A stretch of DNA of 13,557 bases from Microbacteriaceae bacterium (GTDB lineage: Bacteria; Actinomycetota; Actinomycetes; Actinomycetales; Microbacteriaceae). Below are positions 1-6,866 of this stretch, piece by piece. Position 1 is the stretch's first letter, and each line of letters opens with the position of its first letter. The stretch lies in contig CANKTR010000016.1 in NCBI GenBank assembly GCA_947486475.1, positions 1 through 13,557 of the forward strand, in the 5' to 3' direction. The notes beneath the pieces are model-generated. The model did no database searches, was not told the origin of the DNA, and was given only the letters and a program-made list of their open reading frames with translations. Both the position numbers and the translations under genes were made by a program.

Positions 1-171
1 CACATTCAGCACGGGACGATCATTTTTCCGAAGACATCCAGTAAAGAACGACTGATCGAGAACATCGCGCTGTTCGACTTCGAACTCGACGCTGCTGACA
101 TGCTCGAAATTGACGGGTTTGACGCGGGGCGACGACTCGGTACGGCGCCAGCCGACGGCAACTGGGACTAG
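1..171 (+). CDS. Aldo/keto reductase, C-terminal fragment
   Basis: This is an open frame from the first base of the window to a TAG stop at 169-171, giving 56 residues of a C-terminus. The text reads FPKTSSKERLIENIALFDFEL, then DMLEIDGFDAGRRLG. This is the usual end of NADPH-dependent aldo/keto reductases of the 2,5-diketo-D-gluconate reductase group: a PK(S/T)xxxxRxxEN segment that contacts the NADPH 2'-phosphate, then an FDFELxxxDxxxIDxxDxGxRxG tail. The N-terminus and catalytic tetrad lie outside the window, so the substrate cannot be inferred. Its stop codon shares the tetramer CTAG (168-171) with the stop of the convergent TSUP gene, leaving no intergenic DNA. The family call is fairly secure; the specific function is not. 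Confidence 0.8.
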   Translation, partial: HIQHGTIIFPKTSSKERLIENIALFDFELDAADMLEIDGFDAGRRLGTAPADGNWD

Positions 172-1025
172 TCCGCGAACGGGAAAATCGTGCTGATGGC
201 CACGAAGAGCAACACCGAGGCCAGCGCGATCTGAATCCCACGTGGCTTGACGCGGCGCGCGAGGAACGACCCGATGATGATGGTCGGGATGGATCCGAGC
301 AACATGCTCGCAAGCATCCACGGGTCGACGACGATTCCGATGCCCGCGGCAAGTCCCGTGACGATGTAACCGGTGCCAGCGACGACAGCGAGCGGAATCG
401 CGTGGGCGATGTCGGTGGCAACGAGGCGGTGTGGGGTCATTCGGAACGGGTAAAGGGCGGTCATCGCGACAGAGCCGAGTGCGCCTGCCCCGACTGAGGT
501 GAGAGCAACGAGTCCGCCGACAACCCCACCCGCCGCGATGGTCGCCGGCGCCTGGAAGCTGCGAAACGTGGCGGGGGTCTCGGTGCGGTTTGCTTGAGCG
601 GCCTTGATGAGAACGGGAGCCAGGAACATCCCGATCGCGGTGACGAGAACGACGACACCGATGGCCGTGGTCAGCCACGACACCTTTTCGGGCTTCGCGT
701 TGAGCGCGACGAGCACAGCCACGACAATCGCAACCGGGATCGAACCCATCCACAGTCGACGAACTATTTGCCAGTCGATGTTTCCGCCGCCGCCGTGAAT
801 ACCTGCGCCGAAGAGTTTGGTGATGGCCGCGAACCAGAGGTCGGTCGCGACGGCCGTGGCGGGCGCAACGCCCAAGAGCATGATGAGGATCGGTGTCATG
901 ACGGCCCCGCCTCCCACGCCGGTGATTCCCACGACGAAGCCAGTGACGATGCCGGCGAGCGTGTACCCGAAATCGATACCCGTGAGAGCGGGCGCCGCAC
1001 CGGCGGCGAGGACGATGTCGATCAT
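168..1025 (-). CDS. TSUP (TauE/SafE) family membrane exporter
   Basis: A 285-residue polytopic membrane protein with about eight hydrophobic segments in two related halves, as expected for the TSUP family (sulfite exporter TauE/SafE and relatives). The first half carries GITGVGGGAVMTP (about 33-45) and ATDLWFAAITK (60-70). The second half repeats the pattern with TSVGAGALGS (176-185) and ATDIAHAIPLA (203-213). Members move sulfite, sulfonates or other small organic anions across the cytoplasmic membrane; nothing visible here fixes the substrate. The ATG at 1025-1023 is supported by an AGGAG Shine-Dalgarno sequence at 1037-1033, seven bases upstream. It lies 66 bp downstream of the PMT gene on the same strand, but that gap is AT-rich and looks like a separate promoter region. 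The 3' end meets the aldo/keto reductase stop in a shared CTAG. Confidence 0.85.
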   Translation of the reverse strand: MIDIVLAAGAAPALTGIDFGYTLAGIVTGFVVGITGVGGGAVMTPILIMLLGVAPATAVATDLWFAAITKLFGAGIHGGGGNIDWQIVRRLWMGSIPVAIVVAVLVALNAKPEKVSWLTTAIGVVVLVTAIGMFLAPVLIKAAQANRTETPATFRSFQAPATIAAGGVVGGLVALTSVGAGALGSVAMTALYPFRMTPHRLVATDIAHAIPLAVVAGTGYIVTGLAAGIGIVVDPWMLASMLLGSIPTIIIGSFLARRVKPRGIQIALASVLLFVAISTIFPFAD

Positions 1026-1091
1026 GTCGGGGCTCCTGATTCTCTGGCGGATTCGGTAAAGTCTATCAACCCACTAGATAATATAGCCTAA
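1026..1091 (-). promoter_or_regulatory. AT-rich leader of the TSUP gene with a possible operator
   Basis: This 66-bp gap between the PMT stop and the TSUP start is clearly more AT-rich than its surroundings. On the minus strand a TAGACT hexamer (1065-1060) fits a -10 element. It would give a leader of about 27 nt containing the AGGAG Shine-Dalgarno sequence. An inverted repeat TCTA-N9-TAGA (1062-1078) overlaps that -10, so a repressor site is possible. No convincing -35 is visible. The promoter and operator roles are inference. Confidence 0.35.
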
Positions 1092-2510
1092 CTAAATCCA
1101 ACTCGGGAACCAGTAGTGCATGACCGCGAACCACTCGGGAATCGGAATCCCCATCCACACGGGCAGGAAGAACGCCGAGATGGCGACAGCAGCGATCAGG
1201 TAGTTCACCACGAACAGCCGAAGGCGGTGCTTCCAGAGCCACACGAGCACAGCGACGAGCGCGAGGACGAGGAACGGCTCGAGGGACACGGTGTAAAACT
1301 GAAAAACCGTGCGCTGTGAATAGAAGAGCCACGGGACATAGGTCGCGGTGATTCCGACGAGGATGGCAACGTTCTGCCACGTCGCTTTACGGATGACCAT
1401 GACAATGAGGGCGACGATCGAGAGGGCGCCAGCCCACCAGAGGACGGGGTTGGCGACGCTCGTGACGTACTGGACGACCCCGTCGGTCTCTGTCGGTGTG
1501 TAATAGAACGCGGTCGGCCGGACCATCGCGAGCCAACCGAACGGGTCCGCCTGATAGTTGTGTGGGTCCGTCAACCCGATGTTGTAGTCGTAGATGTCGC
1601 GGTGATACTTCCACAGCCCACGGGCGATCCCGTACGGGCCTTCCCCGTAACCGACGTCGGCTGCCCACGAGCGCGAGTAGCCGCCGGACGACAATACCCA
1701 GCCAGCCCAGGACGACACATAGACGACGAGCGCGACGGGGATGAAGAGGGCGAACGAACGAAGAGCGGAGAGAGCCGAGCGCCAAACGAAGCGCTTGCCG
1801 CGTCGCGCCTTGCGAATCCGAAGGGTTTCGACGGCGACGACCCACAACCCGAACGCGGCCATCGCGAAGAGTCCGCTCCACTTCACGGCGGTGGCAGCAC
1901 CGATGAGGACGCCGGCCAGCAACAGCCAACCACCCCACCCCGGGGTGTCCAAGTGACGGATGAGCGCGAGGAACGCGGCGAGGATAAACATCGTCAGGAT
2001 TCCATCGAGAAGTGCGGTGCGGCTCATCGTTATCGCTATCCCGTCGATGGCGACGAGCAAACCGGCGACGGCAGCCGTGGCGATTGAGTGGAACATTCGG
2101 CGTGCAATCAACATGATGAGCAGAACGACGATGACGCCCGCAAGAGCCGTCGCGATACGCCACCCGAACGGGTTCTCCGGGCCAAAAAACGCCATCCCCG
2201 AGCCGATGATCCACTTGCCCAACGCTGGGTGCGCAATGAAGTCACCGATGCGAGTGAAACTGTTGACATCGCCGCCCGCAAAGTCACCAGCGGCGACCCA
2301 TTCCGCCTCGTATCCGAGGTTCCACAGCGTCCAGGCATCCCGAACGTAGTAGACCTCGTCGAACACGAGTGTCGTGGGGCTCTGCAGATTGACGAGACGG
2401 ATGAGCGACGCGAGCACGAGGACCGGGCCGTAGAGGAGAGCGGTCTGGACACGCGGCGACAACGCGGCGATGCGCGTGCGAACCTCGCGGAGGCGACCAG
2501 AAACACTCAT
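1092..2510 (-). CDS. Dolichyl/polyprenyl-phosphate-mannose protein O-mannosyltransferase (PMT family)
   Basis: A 472-residue polytopic membrane glycosyltransferase of the GT39/PMT type, related to M. tuberculosis Rv1002c. It transfers mannose from polyprenyl-phosphomannose to Ser/Thr of proteins emerging from the Sec translocon, on the outer face of the membrane. Visible landmarks are the acidic DE pair in FDEVYYVRDAW (51-52), the loop HPALGKW (94-100), SRTALLDG (163-170), KWSG (210-213), and a DPHNYQADPFGW segment in the second half. It ends in a typical aromatic PMT tail (MHYWFPSWI). The frame is open up to 2690, but those 60 extra residues would overlap rsmI and lack PMT character, so I chose the ATG at 2510. 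A TACCGT hexamer 7 bp upstream suggests a leaderless mRNA. The gene is divergent from rsmI, as in mycobacteria. Confidence 0.9.
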   Translation of the reverse strand: MSVSGRLREVRTRIAALSPRVQTALLYGPVLVLASLIRLVNLQSPTTLVFDEVYYVRDAWTLWNLGYEAEWVAAGDFAGGDVNSFTRIGDFIAHPALGKWIIGSGMAFFGPENPFGWRIATALAGVIVVLLIMLIARRMFHSIATAAVAGLLVAIDGIAITMSRTALLDGILTMFILAAFLALIRHLDTPGWGGWLLLAGVLIGAATAVKWSGLFAMAAFGLWVVAVETLRIRKARRGKRFVWRSALSALRSFALFIPVALVVYVSSWAGWVLSSGGYSRSWAADVGYGEGPYGIARGLWKYHRDIYDYNIGLTDPHNYQADPFGWLAMVRPTAFYYTPTETDGVVQYVTSVANPVLWWAGALSIVALIVMVIRKATWQNVAILVGITATYVPWLFYSQRTVFQFYTVSLEPFLVLALVAVLVWLWKHRLRLFVVNYLIAAVAISAFFLPVWMGIPIPEWFAVMHYWFPSWI

Positions 2511-2538
2511 AGGCAATACGGTACGCGAGAATGGGCGT
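2511..2538. promoter_or_regulatory. 28-bp divergent promoter region between PMT and rsmI
   Basis: Only 28 bp separate two divergent start codons. On the minus strand TACCGT (2523-2518) lies 7 nt before the PMT ATG. On the plus strand GAGAAT (2527-2532) lies 6 nt before the rsmI GTG. Both spacings suit -10 elements of leaderless transcripts, and neither gene has a usable Shine-Dalgarno sequence. The -35 regions would fall inside the opposite genes. This is inference from spacing only. Confidence 0.45.
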
Positions 2539-3357
2539 GTGCTCATCCTTGCGGCGACCCCCATCGGCAATCTTGGTGATGCGTCACCCCGATTGCGCGA
2601 GGCGCTGGTGAACGCGAGCATCATCGTTGCCGAGGACACGCGGACCACCAACCACCTGCTGAAGGCTCTCGGTTTGACGACGAACGCCAAATTGATTGCC
2701 CTTCATGAGCACAACGAGGTCGCCAAGGCCGCCGACATTGTGCGGCTTGCGCAGGACGGCGATGTCGTCATGGTGAGCGACGCCGGAATGCCCGGAATCA
2801 GTGACCCCGGCTACGTCGTTGTGCGAACCGCCCACGAACAGGGCGTCACCGTCAGCGTGATCCCAGGGCCGTCCGCCGCGATTGCGGCGCTCGCCGTCTC
2901 GGGATTGCCGACCGACCGTTTCGCGTTCGAAGGGTTCGTGCCTCGAAAAGGCCACGCCAAGTATTTCGCGGGACTGGCTCGCGAACCTCGCACGCTCATT
3001 TTTTACGAATCGCCTCATCGCCTAGCTGACACGCTCGTCGCCGCGCGTGACGCGTTTGGGCCGGATCGGCTGGCGACCGTTGTTCGAGAGCTCTCGAAGA
3101 TGTTCGAAGAGGTCGTGCGCGGGACGCTCGCTGAGCTCGCCGAAAAGTTTGCTGGCGAGAACCGCGGAGAGATTGTGTTCCTCGTCGCGGGCGCCGAGGT
3201 CGTGCCGATGTCACTCGAGGACGCCGTCACCGATGTTGTTGCACGGGTCGCGTCGGGCGAGAGGCTCAAGGAAGCGAGCCGCGCGGTGGCCGATGCGACG
3301 GGGATTCCCGGCCGCGACCTGTACTCGGCCGCGCTGGCGCGTTCGCGCGACGCGTAA
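2539..3357 (+). CDS. rsmI: 16S rRNA (cytidine-1402-2'-O)-methyltransferase RsmI
   Basis: A 272-residue tetrapyrrole-methylase-fold enzyme that uses S-adenosylmethionine to methylate the ribose of C1402 in the decoding centre of 16S rRNA. Family motifs in order: N-terminal LILAATPIGNLGDASPRL (from residue 2), VAEDTRTT (30-37), LIALHEHNE (52-60), the SAM-binding VSDAGMPGISDPGY (79-92), VSVIPGPSAAIAAL (105-118), LPTDRFAFEGFVPRKGH (123-139) and LIFYESPHRL (153-162). The frame is open upstream to an ATG at 2470, but that would extend into the divergent PMT gene and add unrelated residues. The GTG at 2539 puts the start right before ILAATPIG, where the family normally begins. metG follows 12 bp downstream. 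Confidence 0.93.
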   Translation: MLILAATPIGNLGDASPRLREALVNASIIVAEDTRTTNHLLKALGLTTNAKLIALHEHNEVAKAADIVRLAQDGDVVMVSDAGMPGISDPGYVVVRTAHEQGVTVSVIPGPSAAIAALAVSGLPTDRFAFEGFVPRKGHAKYFAGLAREPRTLIFYESPHRLADTLVAARDAFGPDRLATVVRELSKMFEEVVRGTLAELAEKFAGENRGEIVFLVAGAEVVPMSLEDAVTDVVARVASGERLKEASRAVADATGIPGRDLYSAALARSRDA

Positions 3358-3369
3358 ACTGGTCGGAAT
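3355..3369 (+). promoter_or_regulatory. Possible -10 element before metG
   Basis: TAAACT at 3355-3360 includes the TAA stop of rsmI and lies 9 nt before the metG ATG. It matches the -10 pattern seen before other genes in this window and could drive metG with a leader of only a few bases, in addition to read-through from rsmI. A weak GGTCGGA at 3361-3367 could instead act as a ribosome-binding site. Confidence 0.3.
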
Positions 3370-4941
3370 ATGTCGAGCGCCGAAAACTACTTCATTACCA
3401 CCCCGATTTTTTACGTCAACGATGTTCCGCACATCGGTCACGCGTACACCGAGGTGGCTGCCGACGTCCTCGCGCGCTGGAATCGCCAGAACGGCAAGAA
3501 CGCGTGGCTTCTGACCGGCACCGACGAACACGGCCAGAAGATTTTGCGCACGTCGACCGCGAACGGCGTCACGCCAAAGGAGTGGGCTGACAAGCTCGTC
3601 GCCGATGCGTGGTTGCCGCTCTTGGACACCATCACGATTCACAACGATGATTTCATTCGCACGACCGACGACCGTCACGAGGTGGCGGTCTCGAAATTCC
3701 TGCAGAAGCTCAAGGACGACGGGTTTATCTATTCCGGCGAATACGAAGGTTTTTATTGCGTCGGGTGTGAAGAGTACAAACAGCCGGGCGACCTGCTCGA
3801 TGGCGGCGACGAATTTCCCGGTGAAAAGGTGTGCGCGATCCACACGCGTCCCATCGAAACGCTCAAGGAATCAAACTATTTCTTCCGGATGAGCGACTTC
3901 CAGCAGAAGCTTCTCGACCTGTACGACTCGCAGCCCGACTTCATTCAACCCGAGAGCGTCCGTAACGAGATCATCTCGTTTGTGAGACGCGGACTCGATG
4001 ACCTCTCGATCTCGCGCGCGACCTTCGACTGGGGTGTCAAAATCCCGTGGGACGACAGCCACGTCGTCTACGTCTGGTTCGATGCCCTCCTCAACTACAT
4101 CTCGGCGACGGGGTGGGGCTCGGACGACGACGAGTTCGCGCAGCGCTGGCCCGCGATTCACATCGTCGGGAAAGACATTGCCCGATTCCACGCGGTCATC
4201 TGGCCCGCGATGCTGATGGCCGTCGGGCTTCAGCCCCCAAAGCGCGTCTTCGGTCACGGTTGGTTGCTCGTCGGTGGCGAAAAGATGTCGAAGTCGAAAC
4301 TGACGGGGATTGCGCCGCACCAGATCACCGACGTGTTCGGGGCCGACGCGTTTCGCTATTACTTCATGAGCGCCATCAACTTTGGCCAGGACGGGTCGTT
4401 CTCGTGGGAGGACCTCGCCGCGCGCTATCAGGCCGAGTTGGCGAACGGGTTCGGAAACCTGGCAAGTCGCGTCATCGCCATGATCAACCGGTACTGCGAC
4501 GATGTCGTTCCCGCGCCGACGGAACTCAACGACGCCGATGCCGTCATCGTCGACACCGTGGCGAAAGCGTTCGAGACCGCGAACAAGGCCATCGATCGCC
4601 TCGCGATTCACGACGCCATCAACGCGGTGTGGACCATCGTCGACGCGCTGAACCTGTACATCACGGAACAAGAGCCCTGGGTTCTCGCGAAGGACGACGC
4701 GAATCGCGACCGTTTGCACACCGTGTTGTACACCGCGGTCGAGGGGCTTCGCGCGATTGCCGTTGGCCTGTCGCCTGTCATGCCGACGGCGACTCAGAAG
4801 TTGTGGGACGCGCTCGGGCTCGGCGAGGCGCTGGGTGCATTGACCGACCAGACCCTGTCGCGCGCCGGCCAGTGGGGGATTGCTACCGCGGGAATCCGCG
4901 TGTCGAGCCTCGACTCTCTGTTCCCCCGCATCGAGGAATAA
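3370..4941 (+). CDS. metG: Methionyl-tRNA synthetase
   Basis: A 523-residue class I aminoacyl-tRNA synthetase charging tRNA-Met with methionine in the cytoplasm. The N-terminal catalytic Rossmann fold shows a perfect HIGH (21-24) within PIFYVNDVPHIGHAYT, then GTDEHGQKI (50-58). The connective domain has a single zinc knuckle of the CxxC...CxxH form (C130, C133, C155, H158), as in the Thermus-like group, rather than two knuckles as in the E. coli enzyme. YVWFDALLNY (234-243) and KMSKS (305-309) follow, then the helical anticodon-binding domain with NALNLY-like text near INAVWTIVDALNLYITEQEPW. There is no C-terminal EMAPII-type tRNA-binding extension, and the length is normal for actinobacteria. 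The ATG lies 12 bp after rsmI, and tatD starts 2 bp after its TAA, so it is probably part of one transcription unit. Confidence 0.97.
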   Translation: MSSAENYFITTPIFYVNDVPHIGHAYTEVAADVLARWNRQNGKNAWLLTGTDEHGQKILRTSTANGVTPKEWADKLVADAWLPLLDTITIHNDDFIRTTDDRHEVAVSKFLQKLKDDGFIYSGEYEGFYCVGCEEYKQPGDLLDGGDEFPGEKVCAIHTRPIETLKESNYFFRMSDFQQKLLDLYDSQPDFIQPESVRNEIISFVRRGLDDLSISRATFDWGVKIPWDDSHVVYVWFDALLNYISATGWGSDDDEFAQRWPAIHIVGKDIARFHAVIWPAMLMAVGLQPPKRVFGHGWLLVGGEKMSKSKLTGIAPHQITDVFGADAFRYYFMSAINFGQDGSFSWEDLAARYQAELANGFGNLASRVIAMINRYCDDVVPAPTELNDADAVIVDTVAKAFETANKAIDRLAIHDAINAVWTIVDALNLYITEQEPWVLAKDDANRDRLHTVLYTAVEGLRAIAVGLSPVMPTATQKLWDALGLGEALGALTDQTLSRAGQWGIATAGIRVSSLDSLFPRIEE

Positions 4942-4943
4942 CG

Positions 4944-5822
4944 GTGTCGGAACCGCTGCGGGCGCGAAAGAACACCGACGGAGACGTCACGCGTGACCTC
5001 GAGTTTCCGCCGCTTCCCGAACCGTTGACGGTTCCCGTCTACGACAACCACACGCACCTCGAGATCGCAGACGGCGAGAACCCGCTTCCGCCCGAGGAAA
5101 ACCTGCGCCGCGCCGTCGAGGTGGGCATCAAGGGTGTTGTCCAGGTCGGAACGGACCTCGAGACCTCGCGCTGGGGGGCCGACCTCGCCGATCGGGACCC
5201 GCGGGTTGTGGCCGCAGTCGCGATTCACCCGAACGAAGCGCCGCGATTGGCCGAGCGCGGTGTGCTCGACGAACACATCGCCGGAATCGCCGAGTTGGCG
5301 GGGCGTGACCGCGTCCGTGCCGTCGGCGAGACGGGGTTGGATTTCTTTCGCACCGACGAGCCCGGTCGGGCGCCGCAATTGCACTCGTTCGAGGCACACA
5401 TAGACATCGCGAAGGCGAACGGACTCGCACTGCAGATTCACGACCGCGACGCCCACGACGCTGTCGTCGAGACGCTCGTGCGCGTTGGCGCACCCGAGAA
5501 AACCGTCTTCCACTGTTTCTCGGGTGACGAGGAACTCGCGCGAATCTGTGCCGACCACGGGTGGTACATGTCATTCGCGGGCACCGTGACGTTCGGGAAT
5601 GCCAAGGGGATTCGCGCCGCGCTGTCGATCGCGCCGCGCGAACTCGTGTTGGTTGAAACGGACGCGCCGTTTCTCACCCCGATGCCGTTCCGCGGGAGGC
5701 CCAACGGTCCGTACCTCGTCCCGTTGACACTTCGGTTCATGGCGGAACACCTCGGCGTGACGGCGGACGAACTTGGGACCGACATCGCCCGCAACACCGA
5801 AACGGTCTACGGAACGTGGTGA
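4944..5822 (+). CDS. tatD: TatD-family metal-dependent hydrolase (DNase)
   Basis: A 292-residue TIM-barrel metallohydrolase of the TatD/YcfH family, whose members act as 3'-5' exonucleases on DNA or RNA. All metal ligands are visible: HTH (36 and 38) in VYDNHTHLEI, E129 in AVGETGLDFFR, H166 in LQIHDRDAH, H190 in TVFHCFSGD, and D240 in LVETDAPFLTP, followed by FRGRPNGP. The 30-residue N-terminal extension before the first motif is common in actinobacterial members. I chose the GTG at 4944, two bases after the metG stop. The frame stays open far upstream, but that text lies out of frame inside metG. The stop overlaps the start of rsmA. In mycobacteria rpfB sits between tatD and rsmA; here it is absent. 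Confidence 0.93.
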   Translation: MSEPLRARKNTDGDVTRDLEFPPLPEPLTVPVYDNHTHLEIADGENPLPPEENLRRAVEVGIKGVVQVGTDLETSRWGADLADRDPRVVAAVAIHPNEAPRLAERGVLDEHIAGIAELAGRDRVRAVGETGLDFFRTDEPGRAPQLHSFEAHIDIAKANGLALQIHDRDAHDAVVETLVRVGAPEKTVFHCFSGDEELARICADHGWYMSFAGTVTFGNAKGIRAALSIAPRELVLVETDAPFLTPMPFRGRPNGPYLVPLTLRFMAEHLGVTADELGTDIARNTETVYGTW

Positions 5823-6712
5823 CCCTTCTTGGCGCGACCGAGATTCGCGCCCTCGCCGAGCGGCTCGACGTGTCGCCGACGAAAAAGTGGGGACAGAACT
5901 TTGTGCACGACGCGAACACGGTTCGCAAGATTGTCACGGCCGCAAAACTGCAGGCGGGCGAAGCCGTGGTCGAAATCGGCCCTGGGCTCGGTTCACTGAC
6001 CCTCGGATTGCTCGAGCAGGGACACCCCGTCACCGCGATCGAAATCGACCCGAGGCTTGCCGCGGAATTGCCGGCGACGGCCGAGACACACGGCGTCACG
6101 GCAGGCATGCTGACGGTCATCCACGCGGATGCTCTCACGGTCACCGAACTGCCCGCGGGGCCGACCGCGATTGCTGCCGTTGCGACGATGCCTGCGGCCG
6201 CGACCGCTGCCCCCGCGGGGCCGACTGCGATTGTCGCCAACCTGCCGTACAACGTGTCCGTCCCCGTGCTCATCCACTTGCTCGAGACGTTCCCCACGAT
6301 TCGCCGGGTGCTCGTCATGGTTCAGGCCGAGGTCGGGCACCGCATCGCGGCCGATCCCGGGTCAAAGATCTACGGAGTCCCGAGCGTCAAGGCCGCCTGG
6401 TGGGGCGACTGGAACGTCGAGGGCACCGTGTCCCGCCGCGTGTTCTGGCCCGAGCCCAACGTCGATTCGGTTCTCGTCGGCATGACGGCTCATGCGACAC
6501 CGGGCGACGAGCCGCTTCGACGTCGCACCTTCGCGATCGTCGATGCAGCGTTCGGGCAGCGCCGCAAGACCCTTCGCCAGGCTCTGTCCGCGCGTGCAGG
6601 CTCAACGACCGCAGCGGCCGACCTGTGCGAGGCGGCGGGCATTGACTCTGGGGCGCGCGGCGAGCAGCTCGCTCTCGCCCAGTTTGTCGCCCTCGCCTCC
6701 GTGCCCTCCTGA
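5819..6712 (+). CDS. rsmA: 16S rRNA (adenine-1518/1519-N6)-dimethyltransferase RsmA (KsgA)
   Basis: A 297-residue Rossmann-fold methyltransferase that dimethylates A1518 and A1519 in helix 45 of 16S rRNA late in 30S assembly. Motifs: KKWGQNFVHD (22-31), SAM-binding VVEIGPGLGSLTLGLL (50-65), IEIDPRLAAEL (75-85), and the catalytic NLPY (141-144) in IVANLPYNVSVPVLIHLLE, then WPEPNVDSVLV (210-220). Between the residue-103 HADA acidic motif and NLPY there is an Ala/Pro-rich stretch in which PAGPTAI occurs twice (112-118 and 132-138). This looks like a 20-residue insertion relative to the family. Start: GTG at 5819 forms a GTGA overlap with the tatD stop and gives MTLLGATEIR, the usual beginning. 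The GTG at 5816 would add one residue and is possible. The last bases run into a large inverted repeat. Confidence 0.95.
   Translation: MTLLGATEIRALAERLDVSPTKKWGQNFVHDANTVRKIVTAAKLQAGEAVVEIGPGLGSLTLGLLEQGHPVTAIEIDPRLAAELPATAETHGVTAGMLTVIHADALTVTELPAGPTAIAAVATMPAAATAAPAGPTAIVANLPYNVSVPVLIHLLETFPTIRRVLVMVQAEVGHRIAADPGSKIYGVPSVKAAWWGDWNVEGTVSRRVFWPEPNVDSVLVGMTAHATPGDEPLRRRTFAIVDAAFGQRRKTLRQALSARAGSTTAAADLCEAAGIDSGARGEQLALAQFVALASVPS
6152..6233 (+). repeat. 22-bp direct repeat in rsmA, 60-bp period
   Basis: Positions 6152-6173 and 6212-6233 are identical except for one C/T difference, and they start exactly 60 bp apart. Each copy encodes PAGPTAI in the same frame. The 38 bp between the copies encode mainly alanine and are made of short GC-rich motifs. 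Loss of one period by recombination would remove exactly 20 codons and keep the frame. Downstream of the second copy the sequence no longer matches what follows the first. Confidence 0.9.
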
Positions 6713-6715
6713 CCG

Positions 6716-6859
6716 CCTTTACGTTTTTGGAAACGGAATCGGCTTAGACCTGCGTTCCTGGAAACCAATCTGTCTGCCGCAACCCATCCCACCGCGCGGT
6801 GGTGGTTTGGTTTCCAATAACTCGCGACGTGCGCTAAGCGGTTTCCAAAAACGTAAAGG
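6716..6859. repeat. 144-bp symmetrical foldback (inverted-repeat) element between rsmA and ispE
   Basis: The ends are a perfect 19-bp inverted repeat: 6716-6734 (cctttacgtttttggaaac) and 6841-6859. Inside, a second perfect 10-bp pair lies at 6759-6768 (tggaaaccaa) and 6807-6816. Both pairs share one axis of symmetry, with exactly 24 bp between outer and inner arms on each side. A 14-bp perfect palindrome (6789-6802) lies off-centre in the loop. Weaker pairing (tcctg with cagga) extends outward over the rsmA stop codon. No reading frame of interest, no evident target-site duplication, and no T-run after the right arm. It could be a MITE or REP-like element, a paired protein-binding site, or an mRNA 3' structure. 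I do not recognise the sequence. Confidence 0.8.
6789..6802. repeat. 14-bp perfect palindrome in the foldback loop
   Basis: CCACCGCGCGGTGG reads the same on both strands. It lies inside the 38-bp loop between the inner arms of the foldback element, but off its symmetry axis. It could form its own hairpin or be a dimer binding site; its role is unknown. Confidence 0.7.
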
Positions 6860-6866
6860 GGGCAGG

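Noticed and set aside
2511..2690. 60-residue N-terminal extension of the PMT protein
   Set aside because: It would overlap the divergent rsmI gene, lacks PMT features, and the ATG at 2510 gives a family-like N-terminus with a good upstream hexamer.
4047..4943. Long open frame leading into tatD from inside metG
   Set aside because: It is an alternative frame of metG with Arg-rich, unstructured text; TatD homology begins after the GTG at 4944.
5773..6645. 290-codon plus-strand frame over rsmA
   Set aside because: Arg/Gly-rich shadow frame; rsmA in the overlapping frame has all family motifs.
6716..6859. Foldback element as a Rho-independent terminator for rsmA
   Set aside because: The loop is too long (106 bp between outer arms) and the right arm is followed by GGGGGC rather than a T-run.
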